Of a stretch of 64,000 nucleotides of DNA, positions 46,456 to 57,899 are shown one piece after another. Within the stretch, counting starts at the first letter, position 1, and every line of letters starts with the position of its first letter. A program made the position numbers and the translations under genes. The stretch is from Anthoceros angustus (Eukaryota > Streptophyta > Anthocerotopsida > Anthocerotales > Anthocerotaceae). The stretch spans positions 868,001-932,000 of the forward strand of contig MU008155.1 of NCBI GenBank assembly GCA_010909165.1. The letters run 5' to 3'. Below the pieces are notes generated by a model. That model was not told where the DNA came from, searched no databases, and saw nothing but the letters and a program-made list of their open reading frames with translations.

Positions 46456-47150
46456 GGCAGCTCCGAATTGTGGGCGCGTCCTTCACGATAACCATCTTAG
46501 GACCTAAAATCCGGGCATGGCGCCCCAGGGTGTATAAGAGGGGCGTATGCCTTGAATAATTTGGTTGAGATCCCCGCGCTGCTGGCTGGTTGGGCGTCCA
46601 ATTAACGGAGGGGTGTATGCGAGGCGCTCCTAGGAATGGTCGAGAGCTTGCTCCGCGACTGGAGGGGGAAGGGCGATCGGGCGTCTTTGAGGACCAAGGG
46701 GAGGCAAGGGTTGGGCGGGTCTGGAGCTTGCTCGTAACGCCTGCTGTGTCGCTCTGGGCTCTTCTCCGCGCTTCTGCTTTTCTCGCTAGGTTGTAATTGA
46801 GGAATTAGGTGCAGTGTGGTGGTGCTGTGGGGCGGATCAAGAGGGAGAGAGAGAGGAGGTGAGGCGGATTGGGGAGGAGATTAGAAATCAGCGCGATGCG
46901 AGGTGCTGAATCGTGAGTGGGGAAAGGGAAGAGAAGAGCAGTGGAGAGGTCACACGGTGGGAATTGGTGTGTGAAATCGCCAATTGAGCGGTCTTGTCAC
47001 GAAGGAAGTGCGCATGGGGAGCAGTGTTCTGGAGGAAATAAGGTGGTGTGGCGCCTTGTGTGTGTGTGTGTGTGGATTGGGTGTGGGGGCCTAGGAAAGC
47101 GCTGGTCTCCAGTGTGGATTGAGGTGTCTAGGAATCCATAGGGGGGCGGG
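46456..47150. other. Possible old LTR or promoter region
   Basis: GTGTATAAGAGGGGCG at about 46530 is TATA-like. A short GT run, TGTGTGTGTGTGTGTG, lies at about 47057. No gene or matching second copy was identified. Confidence 0.3.
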
Positions 47151-49140
47151 CATGAGTGGAGTAGAATAACATCCGGTTCTGGTGGGACAACCCGGTAGTA
47201 AAGATTCCCCAGGTGAGGCAGATGGTCGCTAGGGTTTGGTGTGGGACCCACCTGGGTGATCGTCCCACTACAGTAGTGGTGGACTGCAGCGGTAGTAGAG
47301 CGGAAGCAGTGGTGGGGAGTTAGATCCAGAGTAGTTGGACAAGGCGGAGGTAGTAGTAGTTGGTAGATGGGTGAGAGGTGGTGGCGGGTGAAACCACGAC
47401 TTAGGCAAGGTGGTGATAGAAGATAGATCTCTTGGCACAAACCATTCCCTTGGGAGGCGAATCCAGGACTGTGACATTGAGGGGTGAATGTGGACCTCAC
47501 GTCTCGAGGACGAAGCCATACCCCATGCACGCCAGAGAGGGAAATTCCTGAGGGGACCCAAGAGAATAGCAGGTGTCTTGGTGCGAATCAGGAACCTACT
47601 CACTGCTTTTTCCTTTCCCCAACCCATTTGCCTCCAACCGCCAGATCAGGTTCTAATTCCCAAGGATAGGGTGCAGTCCAGGCTCAAGGGGAGTCTGTGG
47701 TGGCCCAAGTGAGGCCTGTGGCTCCAAGAGAGGTCTGCTTAAGCCCCGAGAGGAGGAGGATCTGTGGGAATATCTTTGGCTATGCTGGCATGAAGGAGGG
47801 TCTGAAGAAAAGGGGTGGAGCGAAATGCTGTGAAGGAGAGTCTAGGAAGTGGTGGAGCGCGAGTCCGGAAACGCGAAATGAGGTTAAGGTTAATAGAATT
47901 GTGGGGTCGGGAGGAAATCAGCGGCGGGTGAGCGTGCCACGACGCGTGCGGGGCCATGGTGTGCATCCACCGATTGAGCTCGGGTGTGAATCCACATGAG
48001 TGTGACTTGGTGTACATGTGCAACTTGTGTGCAGGACCATAGCTCCCACCCAGCGAGCAGCGAAACTGCTGAACCGCCAAATAGTCGATCGCGCGCGGAG
48101 CAGGGTCTCAAAGGTCGAACCACCACCGCGGCTGCCGAATCCCACCACGCGTATGAACCGACGGCGCGCGGAACTCACCACGCATGTGAAGAACTGGTCA
48201 CGCATGGTACGGTATGGAATTCCACCACGGCGGTGGCGGAATTCCATCACTTCCGCCGCAAGGGCGAAACTCATCACTTCGCTGTGGCGGAACCCACCTC
48301 ACGCGGTGGCATATGAACTCAATACTTAATGGCGTATGAACTCCATCACTTGCCGGTGGTATGAACTCACCACGGCGGTGGCGGAACTCATCACTACGGG
48401 TGGCTTAACCTTATTACGCGGTCATTAACCACACGGCCGTGGGTTCCTTGGCTACCTGTGAAAGGTTGATTACATTTGGGTAGGAACTAATTGTAGGAGG
48501 ACTAGAACTATAGTTTTGGAACATCTTGACACAAACCATTCCTTGGGACTCCGAATCCAGGACTATAACGACAAACGCGGGCCTCCTTATGCTCTCGATG
48601 CAAACACCCATTCCATATTTTAAGCGCCTGGCCGGCCGGGAGTGAAACCGCTGGTCGATTGTAGGAAGACTAACCATAGGCTTGCGTCTAGTTTTAGTGT
48701 TTATCCGCTTGCAGATGGATGCTAATGAGTTGAGTTGGAGGATCGTAGTCAAGCTCGAAGGAAGACCCCTCAAGGCAAAGCGACAAACAACAGTTTAATC
48801 GAGAAAGGGGTTGGAAAAAAGGTTGCTACAACCTGAACTGCGGAAGACCCACCCAAGGCGACTACCGGAAGGAGAAAAGGAAGTGCTTAATCAACCGGCC
48901 CGGGTGCGATCTTGTTGGAGCAAGTTCCCCAATCCCTAGTTTTGGACGTCAGGTACCACTACCATGGACCTTGGACCAACTCTGTCTTTCGACTTTCAGT
49001 TGCGCATGGTCGCTGTTTCCAACCATCTCCTGCAGTGCAACGCCGGCCGTCGGGAATCACCCACGGCCGCCGTATCCGCCCACGTTGCCATAAGTCCACG
49101 GGCCACAAGGCACTGGCCACCACTCAAGCAACCTTACTCA
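47150..49140 (+). repeat. Repeat family E, plus-strand copy
   Basis: Blocks at 47525-47660, 47955-48095 and 48480-48580 are matched, inverted, at 59980-60160, 59600-59770 and 59260-59360. Examples are CACATGAGTGTGACTTGGTG (47993) and CATCTTGACACAAACCATTC (48523). A second version of the latter (GGCACAAACCATTCCCTTGG, 47436) suggests a local duplication. It is probably a retroelement LTR or UTR; no termini were defined. Confidence 0.65.
48180..48420. repeat. Degenerate minisatellite (GGCGGAACTCATCAC-like)
   Basis: Irregular units of 16-35 bp built on CGGTGGCGGAA(C/T)(T/C)C followed by ATCAC or CCAC. Family E's inverted copy has a tighter version at 59410-59620. Confidence 0.7.
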
Positions 49141-49210
49141 TTGATGTAGAGGAGAAGGTATGAGGGATCCTTTACCACCGAATTTGTTGAAGCTTGAAAG
49201 GCATTGACAT

Positions 49211-49735
49211 TTGCAAACTGTGAAGGGCTTATGCACAGCCGCATCTAACCTGCTCTCTAAGGAGTTCTTCGTAGGTCCAAGAAAGTGCTGTGGCATAAGT
49301 GAGTATTTCCCAGCCGCCCACACCTATAACCACCTTTTGGAAGAATTGAAAAACGCCTGTGGAGGAGGTTTAGGGGAATTACTTGACGGAGGTCATGGTG
49401 TGCAGTCCAAACTTGAGAGGTTGCAAAGAGAAAGGGAAGGAAACCTTGCAAAAGGAGTGTTGAGTAATTTCATGTTTTGCGCCGATCGAGAGTGGCCCTC
49501 ATTTCTAGAGCTGCAGGTTATACGGTGGTTCGCTATAAGGGCCTCAAAAGCAGACGGAAGACACGTGAAAGGCTGCGTTTTAGAAGAATTTGGGCAAAGC
49601 TATCAAGGCTGCAGTAATCACTATGAGGAATCTAACTCAGGAGATGAAGCCAATAAGAAGGACAGTGAAGAAGTCCAAAAACAAAAGGGAAACAGTAAAA
49701 GGGATTCCTCATCCTCCTGGGAGAAAGTTCTTTAG
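49211..49735 (+). CDS. Unrecognised 174-aa open frame, part of gypsy G
   Basis: One of the longer uninterrupted frames. It begins MQTVKGLCTAASNLLSKEFF, has a helical charged middle (SKLERLQREREGNLAK), and ends in a hydrophilic Ser/Glu/Lys tail (GDEANKKDSEEVQKQKGNSK). No family was recognised. It lies upstream of the copia F insertion in DNA that continues beyond F into gypsy RT, so it may be the Gag or pre-protease part of G. Overlapping frame 49590-49793 is very basic (RRTVKKSKNKRETVKG). Confidence 0.4.
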   Translation: MQTVKGLCTAASNLLSKEFFVGPRKCCGISEYFPAAHTYNHLLEELKNACGGGLGELLDGGHGVQSKLERLQREREGNLAKGVLSNFMFCADREWPSFLELQVIRWFAIRASKADGRHVKGCVLEEFGQSYQGCSNHYEESNSGDEANKKDSEEVQKQKGNSKRDSSSSWEKVL

Positions 49736-50118
49736 GAGAGGAGAGCTCCCTCGTAAGATTCATGAGGATTCCATGAGGAAAAAACGAAAGTGACACCCTG
49801 GGAGGAAGAGTCATCGATGAGGAGCGCTACTACAAAAAGAAGAAATCAAGGGGTGGAGGGTGGAAGGAAGAAGGGTCGATGCGGGAATGAGTCGGGCAAG
49901 GGCGTAAACAAGAGGCGCGCCAGATGCGTGAATGCTAGCAAGTGAAGGAGGCTGAGGCGTGCAGCCAAGAAAGTGCGGATACATCAGTAGGAAACCCGAT
50001 GGAGAGGATAGATTCCTCACAGACTATTATCCTCAGTCCGATGAGGAACATGTGATTATTCGGAGAGAGATATCTTCAGGCTGCAAAATACAAACCCTGT
50101 GGTCGTTCGGTGTAAACT
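49736..50118 (+). pseudogene. Gypsy G pre-protease remnant
   Basis: Basic, stop-broken frames ending in an acidic SDEEHVIIRREI segment just before copia F. No motif assigned. Confidence 0.35.
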
Positions 50119-50293
50119 GCTGATCAAGGCTTGTACTTAAACCTAGTTAGTTAACCTCACTGCGTGGTTAAGTAAGCCATGCCTTTAGGTTACTTACAAC
50201 ACTTTATAAGACACAATTTGTATAGTATTTTACTTTACTTTTCAAATGTATTGTCTGTATAGTGTCTTCCTTATGCTCTTCACATCGCAGTCA
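50119..50293 (+). repeat. 5' LTR of copia F
   Basis: Matches the 3' LTR over TAGTTAGTTAACCTCAC, AAGTAAGCCATGCCTTTAGG, TTACAACACTTTATAAGACA (TATA-like TTTATAAG) and TTTTCAAATGTATTGTC. Only about 175 bp long. The first bases differ between copies, so the start could be 50119 or 50121. Confidence 0.85.
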
Positions 50294-50310
50294 TGGTATC
50301 GAAAGAGCTT
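50294..50310 (+). promoter_or_regulatory. Primer-binding site of copia F
   Basis: TGGTATCGAAAGAGCTT, close to the TGGTATCAGAGC site complementary to initiator tRNA-Met that most plant copia elements use. Confidence 0.8.
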
Positions 50311-52230
50311 GGCTCAATCTTCCGCCTACGCACTATTGCTGGCTATGACACGTAGCTAAGATTACGTTTTATCATGACAAGCGAGACAGATTTTTCTCGC
50401 CAAAGAAATCAGACATTCATCTCCTCGAGCAGATGTCGATCTTCACTGACACCTCTTCCTCGCCTGCTCAGACACACAAGACAAGTCAAACTCGTACAGA
50501 ATGATGAGTCCCTGCCCGCCTCGAAAAATGCCTCGAGGAACGGAGGCGCTTTTGGTCACCTGCCTCCTTCACGCTCCCTCCAAGGGTTCCTCTAGTGCGA
50601 GAGACCTTTTCTCAACTCCGGATTTCGTGATGAGATAGGTTCTCTGCCACTGCGCCTTCTCCCGAATAGCTTTCTAAAGTCGAGTTGAAGTGCCATCGGC
50701 TCAGGCCACGATTCTCCTCGCCTCTTCCTCATCCCAAACAGAGCACAACCTAGAAACCCCTCGTTAGAAGAGAAGACTTTAGACTAAAGGAGGGGTCTTC
50801 TCCTTCGAGAGGAGGACAAAGGATTGTTTTATCTCCTTAATCGCTATACTTCACCTTCCTACTGCCTGGATTGTGGAATCGCTGGCTCGTTTTTCTATTA
50901 TAGACACGATCCTCTCTCGTGGAAATCTCTCGCGACATTGAGACAGCAGAGAAGTTCTCACCGCTATGGTAATGAATTGTCCTTCTTAATAATTCACCAA
51001 GCCGCTACCGCACCAGCCTTCATTAGTACAGCTACAAGATTTCCTGTAGAAGCACTGCACCTTGATTCCTCTACCCACAAGTGGGAATGCATCGTCAGCC
51101 GAGCCGCAAAGTGAGACCTCCAAGGTGCAGCATTTAGTTTACATCGCCGCCTTATCGCTGCACGCACGCGTGAAGCTTGGATTCCAGCCTCTAATTTCAA
51201 GGCCCCTCGATCAAGGTGCCTCATGGGGAGGGTATCCACCAGTACGCGACATGCCTCGTTGCTCGATTCTTCGCCAAGTCTCGCACCTCTCCAAGTCTCA
51301 CCGCACATTAGGTTTGGTACACCGTTAGTTTGTCACGTCACTGTTTTTGTATACTAAACCACCGCCTGCTTAGTTGCTCGTGTTTTCATGTAGAACGCTA
51401 CAACGCTTCGCTATCTCCATGTCACCCAGCCACCTTTCCACACATACTTTCCAATTGGTTATGTCCTTTGTTTGATTCGACAAAGGATACGCACTCGGAG
51501 TCCCTTGCTCGGGTCATTCCCACGGCCCACCCATACATTACTCCCGTGGTCATGTCTCCAACTAATCTCGCTTACAACTACCTCCTCAGAGGGATCATCC
51601 TACTCGTGAGTTTAAGGAAAGATGATTTGATGGGAGAGCTCCAGATTTGAAAGTTGGAGGGTACATGAAGGCTAATTCAACGTCAAGGATGCTTGGGAAC
51701 ACGCCAATGGTTCCTCCCGGGATCCCTTCCAATGTACCTCCGGTGGAACACAACCCACGCAAGACATGAGGTTGACGACATGGAGGAAGGGCAACAAGAT
51801 TGCTTAAGCGCGATCTGGCATGTGACTCAAGAAACCACCGCTACGAGGTGGAGTTTCACGACATAGATAGCCAGGCCCAACAACTCTGTACGTACTGGGC
51901 ATGCCATTCTAACTCTCCTTGGTGGTCGTCAGAATTTGGAGTTCCATGGATCAGTGTCATTGAAGGATGGACTGTTCCTTCGTTGGAAGAGAGTCGATAA
52001 GTCCAAGACCTCGAGCCAGCCCCTTGACATCCTCAAAAGAAAGGCTTTGAGGTGATAAGAAAGGATAAGACCAGCAGCCGCCTTTCCCGCCTCTTATCAA
52101 ACCGTGTCCAACAAACACACACACCGTCATCGAATAGACTGATTACCAGAAAAGGAGGGACTCTGCACCACTAAGCCATACAGCGGACATCCAAAATCAA
52201 TAAATCACCGGATGTATCTTTCACACAAGA
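50311..52230 (+). pseudogene. Gag region of copia F
   Basis: It begins near MSIFTDTSSSPAQTHKTS (shifted frame, 50431) and includes VMSPTNLAYNYLLRG (about 51551). Heavily broken. No CX2CX4HX4C knuckle was visible. Assigned by position between primer site and protease. Confidence 0.4.
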
Positions 52231-52239
52231 GCAGCATAC

Positions 52240-55200
52240 TAAAGGTTAATAAGCAGTGCTCACTTTACCTCAGAGAAACCCCAACCATTGGTTTATCGAC
52301 TGAGCCATCGCACATGTGTGTAATAAACGCTGGATGTTTTCAGCCATCGCAAGCAATCAACGCCACAATTAGTTTTGTTGAGACTCACGTATGCTGAGGT
52401 AAAAGGTGTAGGTGCTTGACATACCTTGTTAGATGGCACCACATCGCATCTTTGACGATGTTCTTTATGTTCTGATGAGCAAAATCTTTTTTCCATTAGA
52501 GTCTGTCGGCAGCTTTGGTTTTCGCTTTGAGGATGTAAAATGCTACCAGATTATCTCACACAACCCCGACAAGCACATTGCAAAGGCCATTCTAGTTAAT
52601 GATACGTATCAACTAGTGATTTCAAAGTCCAAGCTAGAGCCTTGTTTGCAAAGATTCAACTTATAGGCTAACCTGTGGCATGCTAGATTGTCAATAGGTC
52701 CAAGTTAGATCTCATGTCAAAATCCGCCTCTATTGAGAGAAGTTACCAAGTTGTTTTAAGCATCTCCGCTTGTGCTCATTCTCGTCAAAACAAAAGAGCT
52801 CTTTAGGAACAAGGAACCTAATAGGGCTAAAGCAATTCTGGAACTGGTTCATGCTGACATAGCAGGAAAGTTACCTGTCAAGAGCTTGGGTGGTGCGGAA
52901 TACTACTTGTCGTTGACAGATGATTTTTCAAGATACACCTGGACGTATCCACTCAAACTGAAGAGTGATGTCTTTGAGCAGATCTCTATCTGGATCCAGA
53001 TGGTTCAACGACAGACTGGAAAATTGATAAAATGTTTTCGGACAGACAACGGAGGGGAGTTCATAGGTCACAAGTTTGATGACCTGTTTGAGAAGCACGG
53101 CATTGTTCGACAGCTCTCTGTACCATATACACAACAGCAGAATGGGGTTGCCGAAAGGAAGAACCAGACCTTAATGGGGATGACTCGCAGCATGCTTTCC
53201 TGGGCCTCCTACCCAAGTCTTACGTAGGGTAGTGGTCGCCACGCATATCTGCCACAATGTTACATCCGCCTGCTTGGTCGACAAAACTCCCTATGAAGCT
53301 TTTTGGGGTAGAAAACCCAGTTTGTCTCATCTACGTGTGTTTGGGTCTCCAGCCTATGCCTACATACCGGCCAAACGTGAAAATTAGACAATAGGGCTAA
53401 GCAACTTGTTGTGGATACTCAAGAGTCGAAGGCCTACATGTTGCCGGACCACATACCTCTAAAATCACACTGCACGAGTTGTTACATTTGACGAGCTTTG
53501 TAGTCCACGCGTAGCCTCGCCGCCCAATCCTTTACTTCATCCGCACCATACTACCTTCATCGAACTTGTTATTGACCCTCATGATTATCCACAGTCTGAT
53601 GGTGAAGCACCTACCTCGATCATGCATCGATGCGAGATAGTCTCATAGGGAACTCTGCTGGTGATGCGCCAGACACCTCTCCTCCACACGCTGTTGGTTA
53701 TGAGGGGATGCCCACCAAGGATAGGTTTCCGACTCTGCAGAGGAGGACTTTGATGACAGTTTAGGATTCTCCTCTGATCATGATGACGAGCTGCAGCTTC
53801 TATTCAAGATGACACCCAGCCGGACGACACCGAGCCTCTGCTCAACTACAGACACCGATCCTCCAAGGTATCCTACACGTGAGAGGAGGGCAAGAGAAAA
53901 CTGGTCACAGGCCCCATATCAATCTATTGATTTCAGGCATTCAGCTGCTCATGTCTTAGATTTACATGTTCCAGATGTTCGACCAGATCCTTAGACTTAC
54001 AATGAAGCTCTGAATGGGCCCGATGGTGACCATTGGCGGGCCTCTATTGACGATGAGTACAACAGTCTCGTCAAGAATAACACATGGGAACTCGCGGATC
54101 TTCCACCTGGGAGGAAACCAATTACTTGTAAATGGGTTTTCAAACGGCTAAAGGCGGATGGCACAATTTCACGATACAAGAGTCGGTTAGTGGCCAGAGG
54201 ATTTTCTCAGATACCTGGAATTGACTATGGGGATACTTTTTCCCCTGTGGTTAAACCTCCCTCTGTCCGTATTCTCCTTGCACTTGCAGCAAAACTTGAT
54301 TTGGAACTCCATCAAATGGATGTCACGCATTTCCTTCATGGTGAGTTGGAGGAGGTTCTTTACATGCCGCAACCGAGGGTTTTGTTAGAGTGGTGAAAAG
54401 GTCCAGTTACTAAAGACAATATATGGCCTTAAGCAAAGCCCTACCGGTTCAAGCGGATTATGAAGTTTCTTCGCCAAGCCGGCTTTGTCCAATCACCAGC
54501 TGACTCAAATGTGTTTTACTTAGCTGAGGATGGCTTGTTTGTGGTGCTGGCCCTTTATGTTGATGACGCAATCCTGCTTAGTAACAGCCCCACCCAGTTG
54601 GACAAGGTCAAGGCCCTTCTTCGCAGTGAGTTCGAGATGACCGACCAAGGCCCGCAGCCTGCCTTGGTATTCAAATTCGAGAGAGTCAGTGGCACGTTAT
54701 TCTTCACCAAACGGCACCTCAAAGAGATTCTTGGTTTAACTTACATGCCGCCAAGCCTGCCTCACCCCGTGTTGTGGGGAAAACTTACTCCCCGACCACC
54801 ACCCTCCACAAAGCAGAGGAGGTAGACCATATGCACCATGTTCCATATGCTGAAGCTGTTGGGTGCCTAATCTTCTTAGCCAATTGGACGCGTCCCGATA
54901 TTAGCTGCGCCATAGTGTGGTTGCCCAAACACCAGTCCGCCCACGGCCGCCGTATTTACCGTTATCTTAAGGGTACAAGCAGCTATGGCCTTCACTACAC
55001 CTCAAGTGGCAAGCGTGAGTTTGTGCTTACGGCCATGCATTTGCATCGGGCTTCGATGCCACTACTCGACGAAGCCTTTCTGCATATGTTTGCCTGCTTG
55101 CTTCAGGTGCAGTGAATTGGTCCTGCAAGAAACAGACCTCATTAGCTCTGCCTTCATCAAATACAAAGCACTCACCGATGCTTGTAAGGAGTTGGAATGG

Positions 55201-55500
55201 AAAGGCAGCCTCGACTCTATCTTCATGCCACAAATCCGTGAGCCACGCAATCTACTCCGTGACAAAGATCGGCAATTGCCCTTGTAGCCAATCCTAGGTT
55301 TCACGACCAACAAAGCACATAGAACTCGCATCATCATTACATTAGGGATGAATGAACGGTGTTGCCAAAGTCCATGTTGAAGACATGTATAACACCGGCA
55401 GTGCTTACCAAGGGACTGTCAACCTCCAAACATTATAAACACATGGAAGCTTTAGGGCTTAGGGAGTTTCAGCTACCTACTCCTGTTAGCTCCTAATGAA
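52240..55500 (+). pseudogene. Copia F Pol: protease, integrase, RT, RNase H
   Basis: Protease: NHWFID followed by a stop where DSGA should stand (52283-52310), then RWMFSAIASNQRHN. GAG-pre-integrase: LWHARL (52676). Integrase core: LVHADIAGKLP, DDFSRYTWTY, CFRTDNGGEFIGHKFD and QNGVAERKNQTL (52840-53170), so all three DDE residues are present, then [61 protein letters not shown], and an intact YVDDAILLS at about 54559-54585. RNase H: YAEAVGCLIFLANWTRPDIS, SWSCKKQT and STTEAE-like region decayed, HHYIRDE, and LTKGLSTSKHYKHMEALGL. Frames shift repeatedly, but catalytic residues of integrase and RT survive. Confidence 0.88.
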
Positions 55501-56264
55501 GAAACCTGCTTTAGCTGAGGACAACATGTGACCGGCGGCTTGCTACGTCTATCCTGCTGGTGATGTTCTTGTTGAGCTTTAGCTTCCTATTCTGCAGGCG
55601 GTCATAAACAGGGGAATAGCTTAGTGGATGAAGCCACCTGACAAATCTAGTCGTGGGCTACTCCCCAATTTTCCACATTCAGATACAGTCTCTACTTACT
55701 TTTCTCACACGGGAACGGATCATATGCCGCTAACCTGTGTTCGCCACCGATCGCCCCGATGAACCCAAGTAACGCTTTTTACTGTGTGCTCTCGACCTTC
55801 GATCGTTAGTGGAAACATTCGAGGGATTCTTGGTGGAGCACTTGCTCGTGTCTGGGTAGCCTCAAAACTCGCAGACCTTGCCGACTTTAGCAGCCTTTCT
55901 CAACTTCTCACACTTCCGCACTGGGCCAATCAAGGGTGATCAGTGTCCTGGGTTGGCCAATTCGCAGTATCTTCACTCAACATCTTCTTCACGGGCCCGT
56001 GCATGGGTTCCCACTGTGGGGATTCTCTCTAGGCTCCCCGTCATTGAAGCCTGCCTTGCTTGTGCGCCCATCTTGCTTTTCAGTGACGCTCCCGTGACAA
56101 AGGCTATGCACAGTATGGTGAAAGCGAGGGGGATACATATCTCCATCTCAGCCCGGAGCTCACGTTCTCCTGCGCCCGTACGCCTCTTTCCGAGCAATTC
56201 GAGCGCCACGAAGGCTGCTCGCGCATTACTACGCCTGCTAACCCCTGCCTCTTGCTAAGAGGGG
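55500..56264 (+). other. Long 3' region of copia F with a 126-aa open frame
   Basis: About 760 bp separates the RNase H end from the 3' LTR, longer than usual for copia. An uninterrupted plus-strand frame at 55878-56258 (starts MPTLAAFLNFSHFRTG) has a Ser/Arg/Ala-rich tail and no recognised domain. The opposite strand (56209-55973) has a hydrophobic LAFTILCIAFVTG run. Either could be chance. Confidence 0.35.
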
Positions 56265-56438
56265 TGTTGGGGTTTGCACTTAAACCTTAGTTAGTTAACC
56301 TCACCGGTGGTTAAGTAAGCCATGCCTTTAGGGTTACTTACAACACTTTATAAGACACACAATTTTGTATATTATTTACTTTACTTTTCAAATGTATTGT
56401 CTTGCATATGTCTTCCTTATGCTCTTCACATCGTGTCA
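56265..56438 (+). repeat. 3' LTR of copia F
   Basis: Begins TGTTGGGGTTTGCACTTAAA after the purine run AAGAGGGG (56258-56264), and ends GTGTCA. Confidence 0.85.
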
Positions 56439-57500
56439 TCGACTGCACTAGGATTTTGATGGAAGGAGGAGGGAGCGAAGTGCAGGAACAACCGGATGAG
56501 GAAAATGGAATGGGCATCACGCTAAGCCACCAAGATCTGCTTAGAGAATGGGCATGCGTAGAAGAGGAACCGCGAGAGCCGTAAGAGGGATTTAGTCACC
56601 CGCACTGCAGAGCGAATGGGCATGCTTATGAAGTCAAGGATTGTTATCTCGTGAAAAGTGCTCAAATTCTCCAAAGCAAACAGCGGCTGTTTGAGGGGGT
56701 ATGAAACATTATGAATTCATCGATGTCTTTGCCTTCGATGTGACCGACATAAAGGGTATACCCAAGGAGTGGGGAGAGCATAAGATCGACCTGGAACCGG
56801 GAGCAATTTCGGTAAGGATTCCATGGGTAGCTCCAATCGTTGTGGTGCCTAAGAGACAACCAGCTAAGATTCGGGTTTGTCAGGATTGGCGAAGGTTGGA
56901 TGAAGTCACCAAGAAGGCCTCTGCTGTCTTCACGACAACATTTTAGATCCGTCGCAGTGTGATGGCTTATTCCTTCCGGGATAGGTGTACTTCCATGCTA
57001 CAACCAAATGTGATCTCGTGGAGAGGATCGTCACGATGCCTTTACAACGGAGAGGGTGGAACGAGACCAGGAGGATGACTTTCCCAATGAGACCCTGTTT
57101 GCAGCAGAAGTGGAGGGCGAGAGGGCCAAACCCAATTCGAAGAGGGGTAAGGGAGACGAGATGGCCTCGAATGATAAGGGGAGAAAGAGTTTCACCTAAA
57201 CCGACGACCGGAAATTTATAAGCATTCTGCACTGCCAAATTCTCGTGACCTCTTAAGGAGCAAAGTATAGTGATGCTCGCCCATTACCGCGAACGTTCGT
57301 AAGACACAAGACCAAGTTATATCGAATTGGACCAAACAAGAAAAACTAAGCAGGGTGACCACCGAGTGATGCATGGAACCTGCTGTCAGGTCCCGGGAGT
57401 TTTTAAAATGGTTCCATCCACCGCAGATTGAATGGTTGACTTGCCAACCGCAGAGTTGGTCATGAAGAAAAGACATTATCATTGGCGAGGACGCCAACAA
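56439..57500 (+). pseudogene. Gypsy G pol remnant (RT N-terminus, then deleted)
   Basis: It opens with an acidic linker (MEGGGSEVQEQPDEENGMGI). RT then begins YEFIDVFAFDVTDIKGIPKE, HKIDLEPGA, PWVAPIVVVPKRQ and RVCQDWRRLDEVTKK (56707-56916). After about 56940 the RT is lost and the sequence jumps to short basic pieces and a Pol end shared with D (GRRQQMRRE, 57488-57513). Palm catalytic motif, RNase H and integrase are missing, so it is an internally deleted copy. Its pre-RT part lies on the other side of copia F. Confidence 0.75.
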
Positions 57501-57512
57501 ATGAGAAGGGAG
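57501..57512 (+). promoter_or_regulatory. Polypurine tract of gypsy G
   Basis: ATGAGAAGGGAG directly before the LTR A start TGGAAGACCA; same tract as element D. Confidence 0.7.
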
Positions 57513-57899
57513 TGGAAGACCATACGTACACTAACCTCCCCCGGATCGTTGGTTTGAATGTTCTTTTGTTTTTCTTATGTTTTGTGTGATGGAGCTTGGA
57601 AATGTCCGAGGCAAGGCCTTTTATAGTAAAAGTGGTCTCGGCCCATGACAATATTACTTTTAGTCCTTGACTCGAACTGAATATCGTTGTGCTAGAAGGT
57701 CCTCGGACCTTGGGATTTTTAGGAATAAAATTGTCTATATAAGGTGGGATCCTTCATTTATTAGCAATGTGGCATGTGGAAGTGGGAGGTGGCTAGTTCC
57801 ACAAAGGGCCGAATATGGAACGATGTATACAGGTGCTGTGGGGAGATAACAACCCTAGTTGCGGAGCCGGGGTTGACAGTGAGCTGAGCACTAGCAGAG
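57513..57899 (+). repeat. LTR family A, 3' copy of gypsy G
   Basis: Homologous to 7766-8165 (TGGTTTGAATGTTCTTT, AAGGCCTTTTATAGTAAAAG, CTATATAAGG at about 57735, GGAGCCGGGGTTGACAGTGA). Similarity stops after CTAGCAGAG at 57899, so it is either truncated or the real LTR end lies here. Confidence 0.75.

Larger units (their letters stand above)
50119..56438 (+). mobile_element. Full-length Ty1/copia retrotransposon F
   Basis: A 5' LTR (about 50119-50293), initiator-Met-type primer site, gag region, protease, integrase, RT, RNase H, a long 3' region and a 3' LTR (56265-56438) are all present in order. It is inserted in gypsy G. A possible target duplication ACTGC (50116-50120 and 56442-56446) needs a 3-bp shift of the 3' boundary, so it is not proven. 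Confidence 0.85.

Noticed and set aside
47055-47075. GT microsatellite as a notable feature
   Set aside because: Only about eight dinucleotides, within ordinary expectation.
50116-56446. ACTGC as the proven target duplication of copia F
   Set aside because: It requires the 3' LTR to end three bases beyond its CA terminus, and the 5' LTR start is ambiguous by 2 bp.
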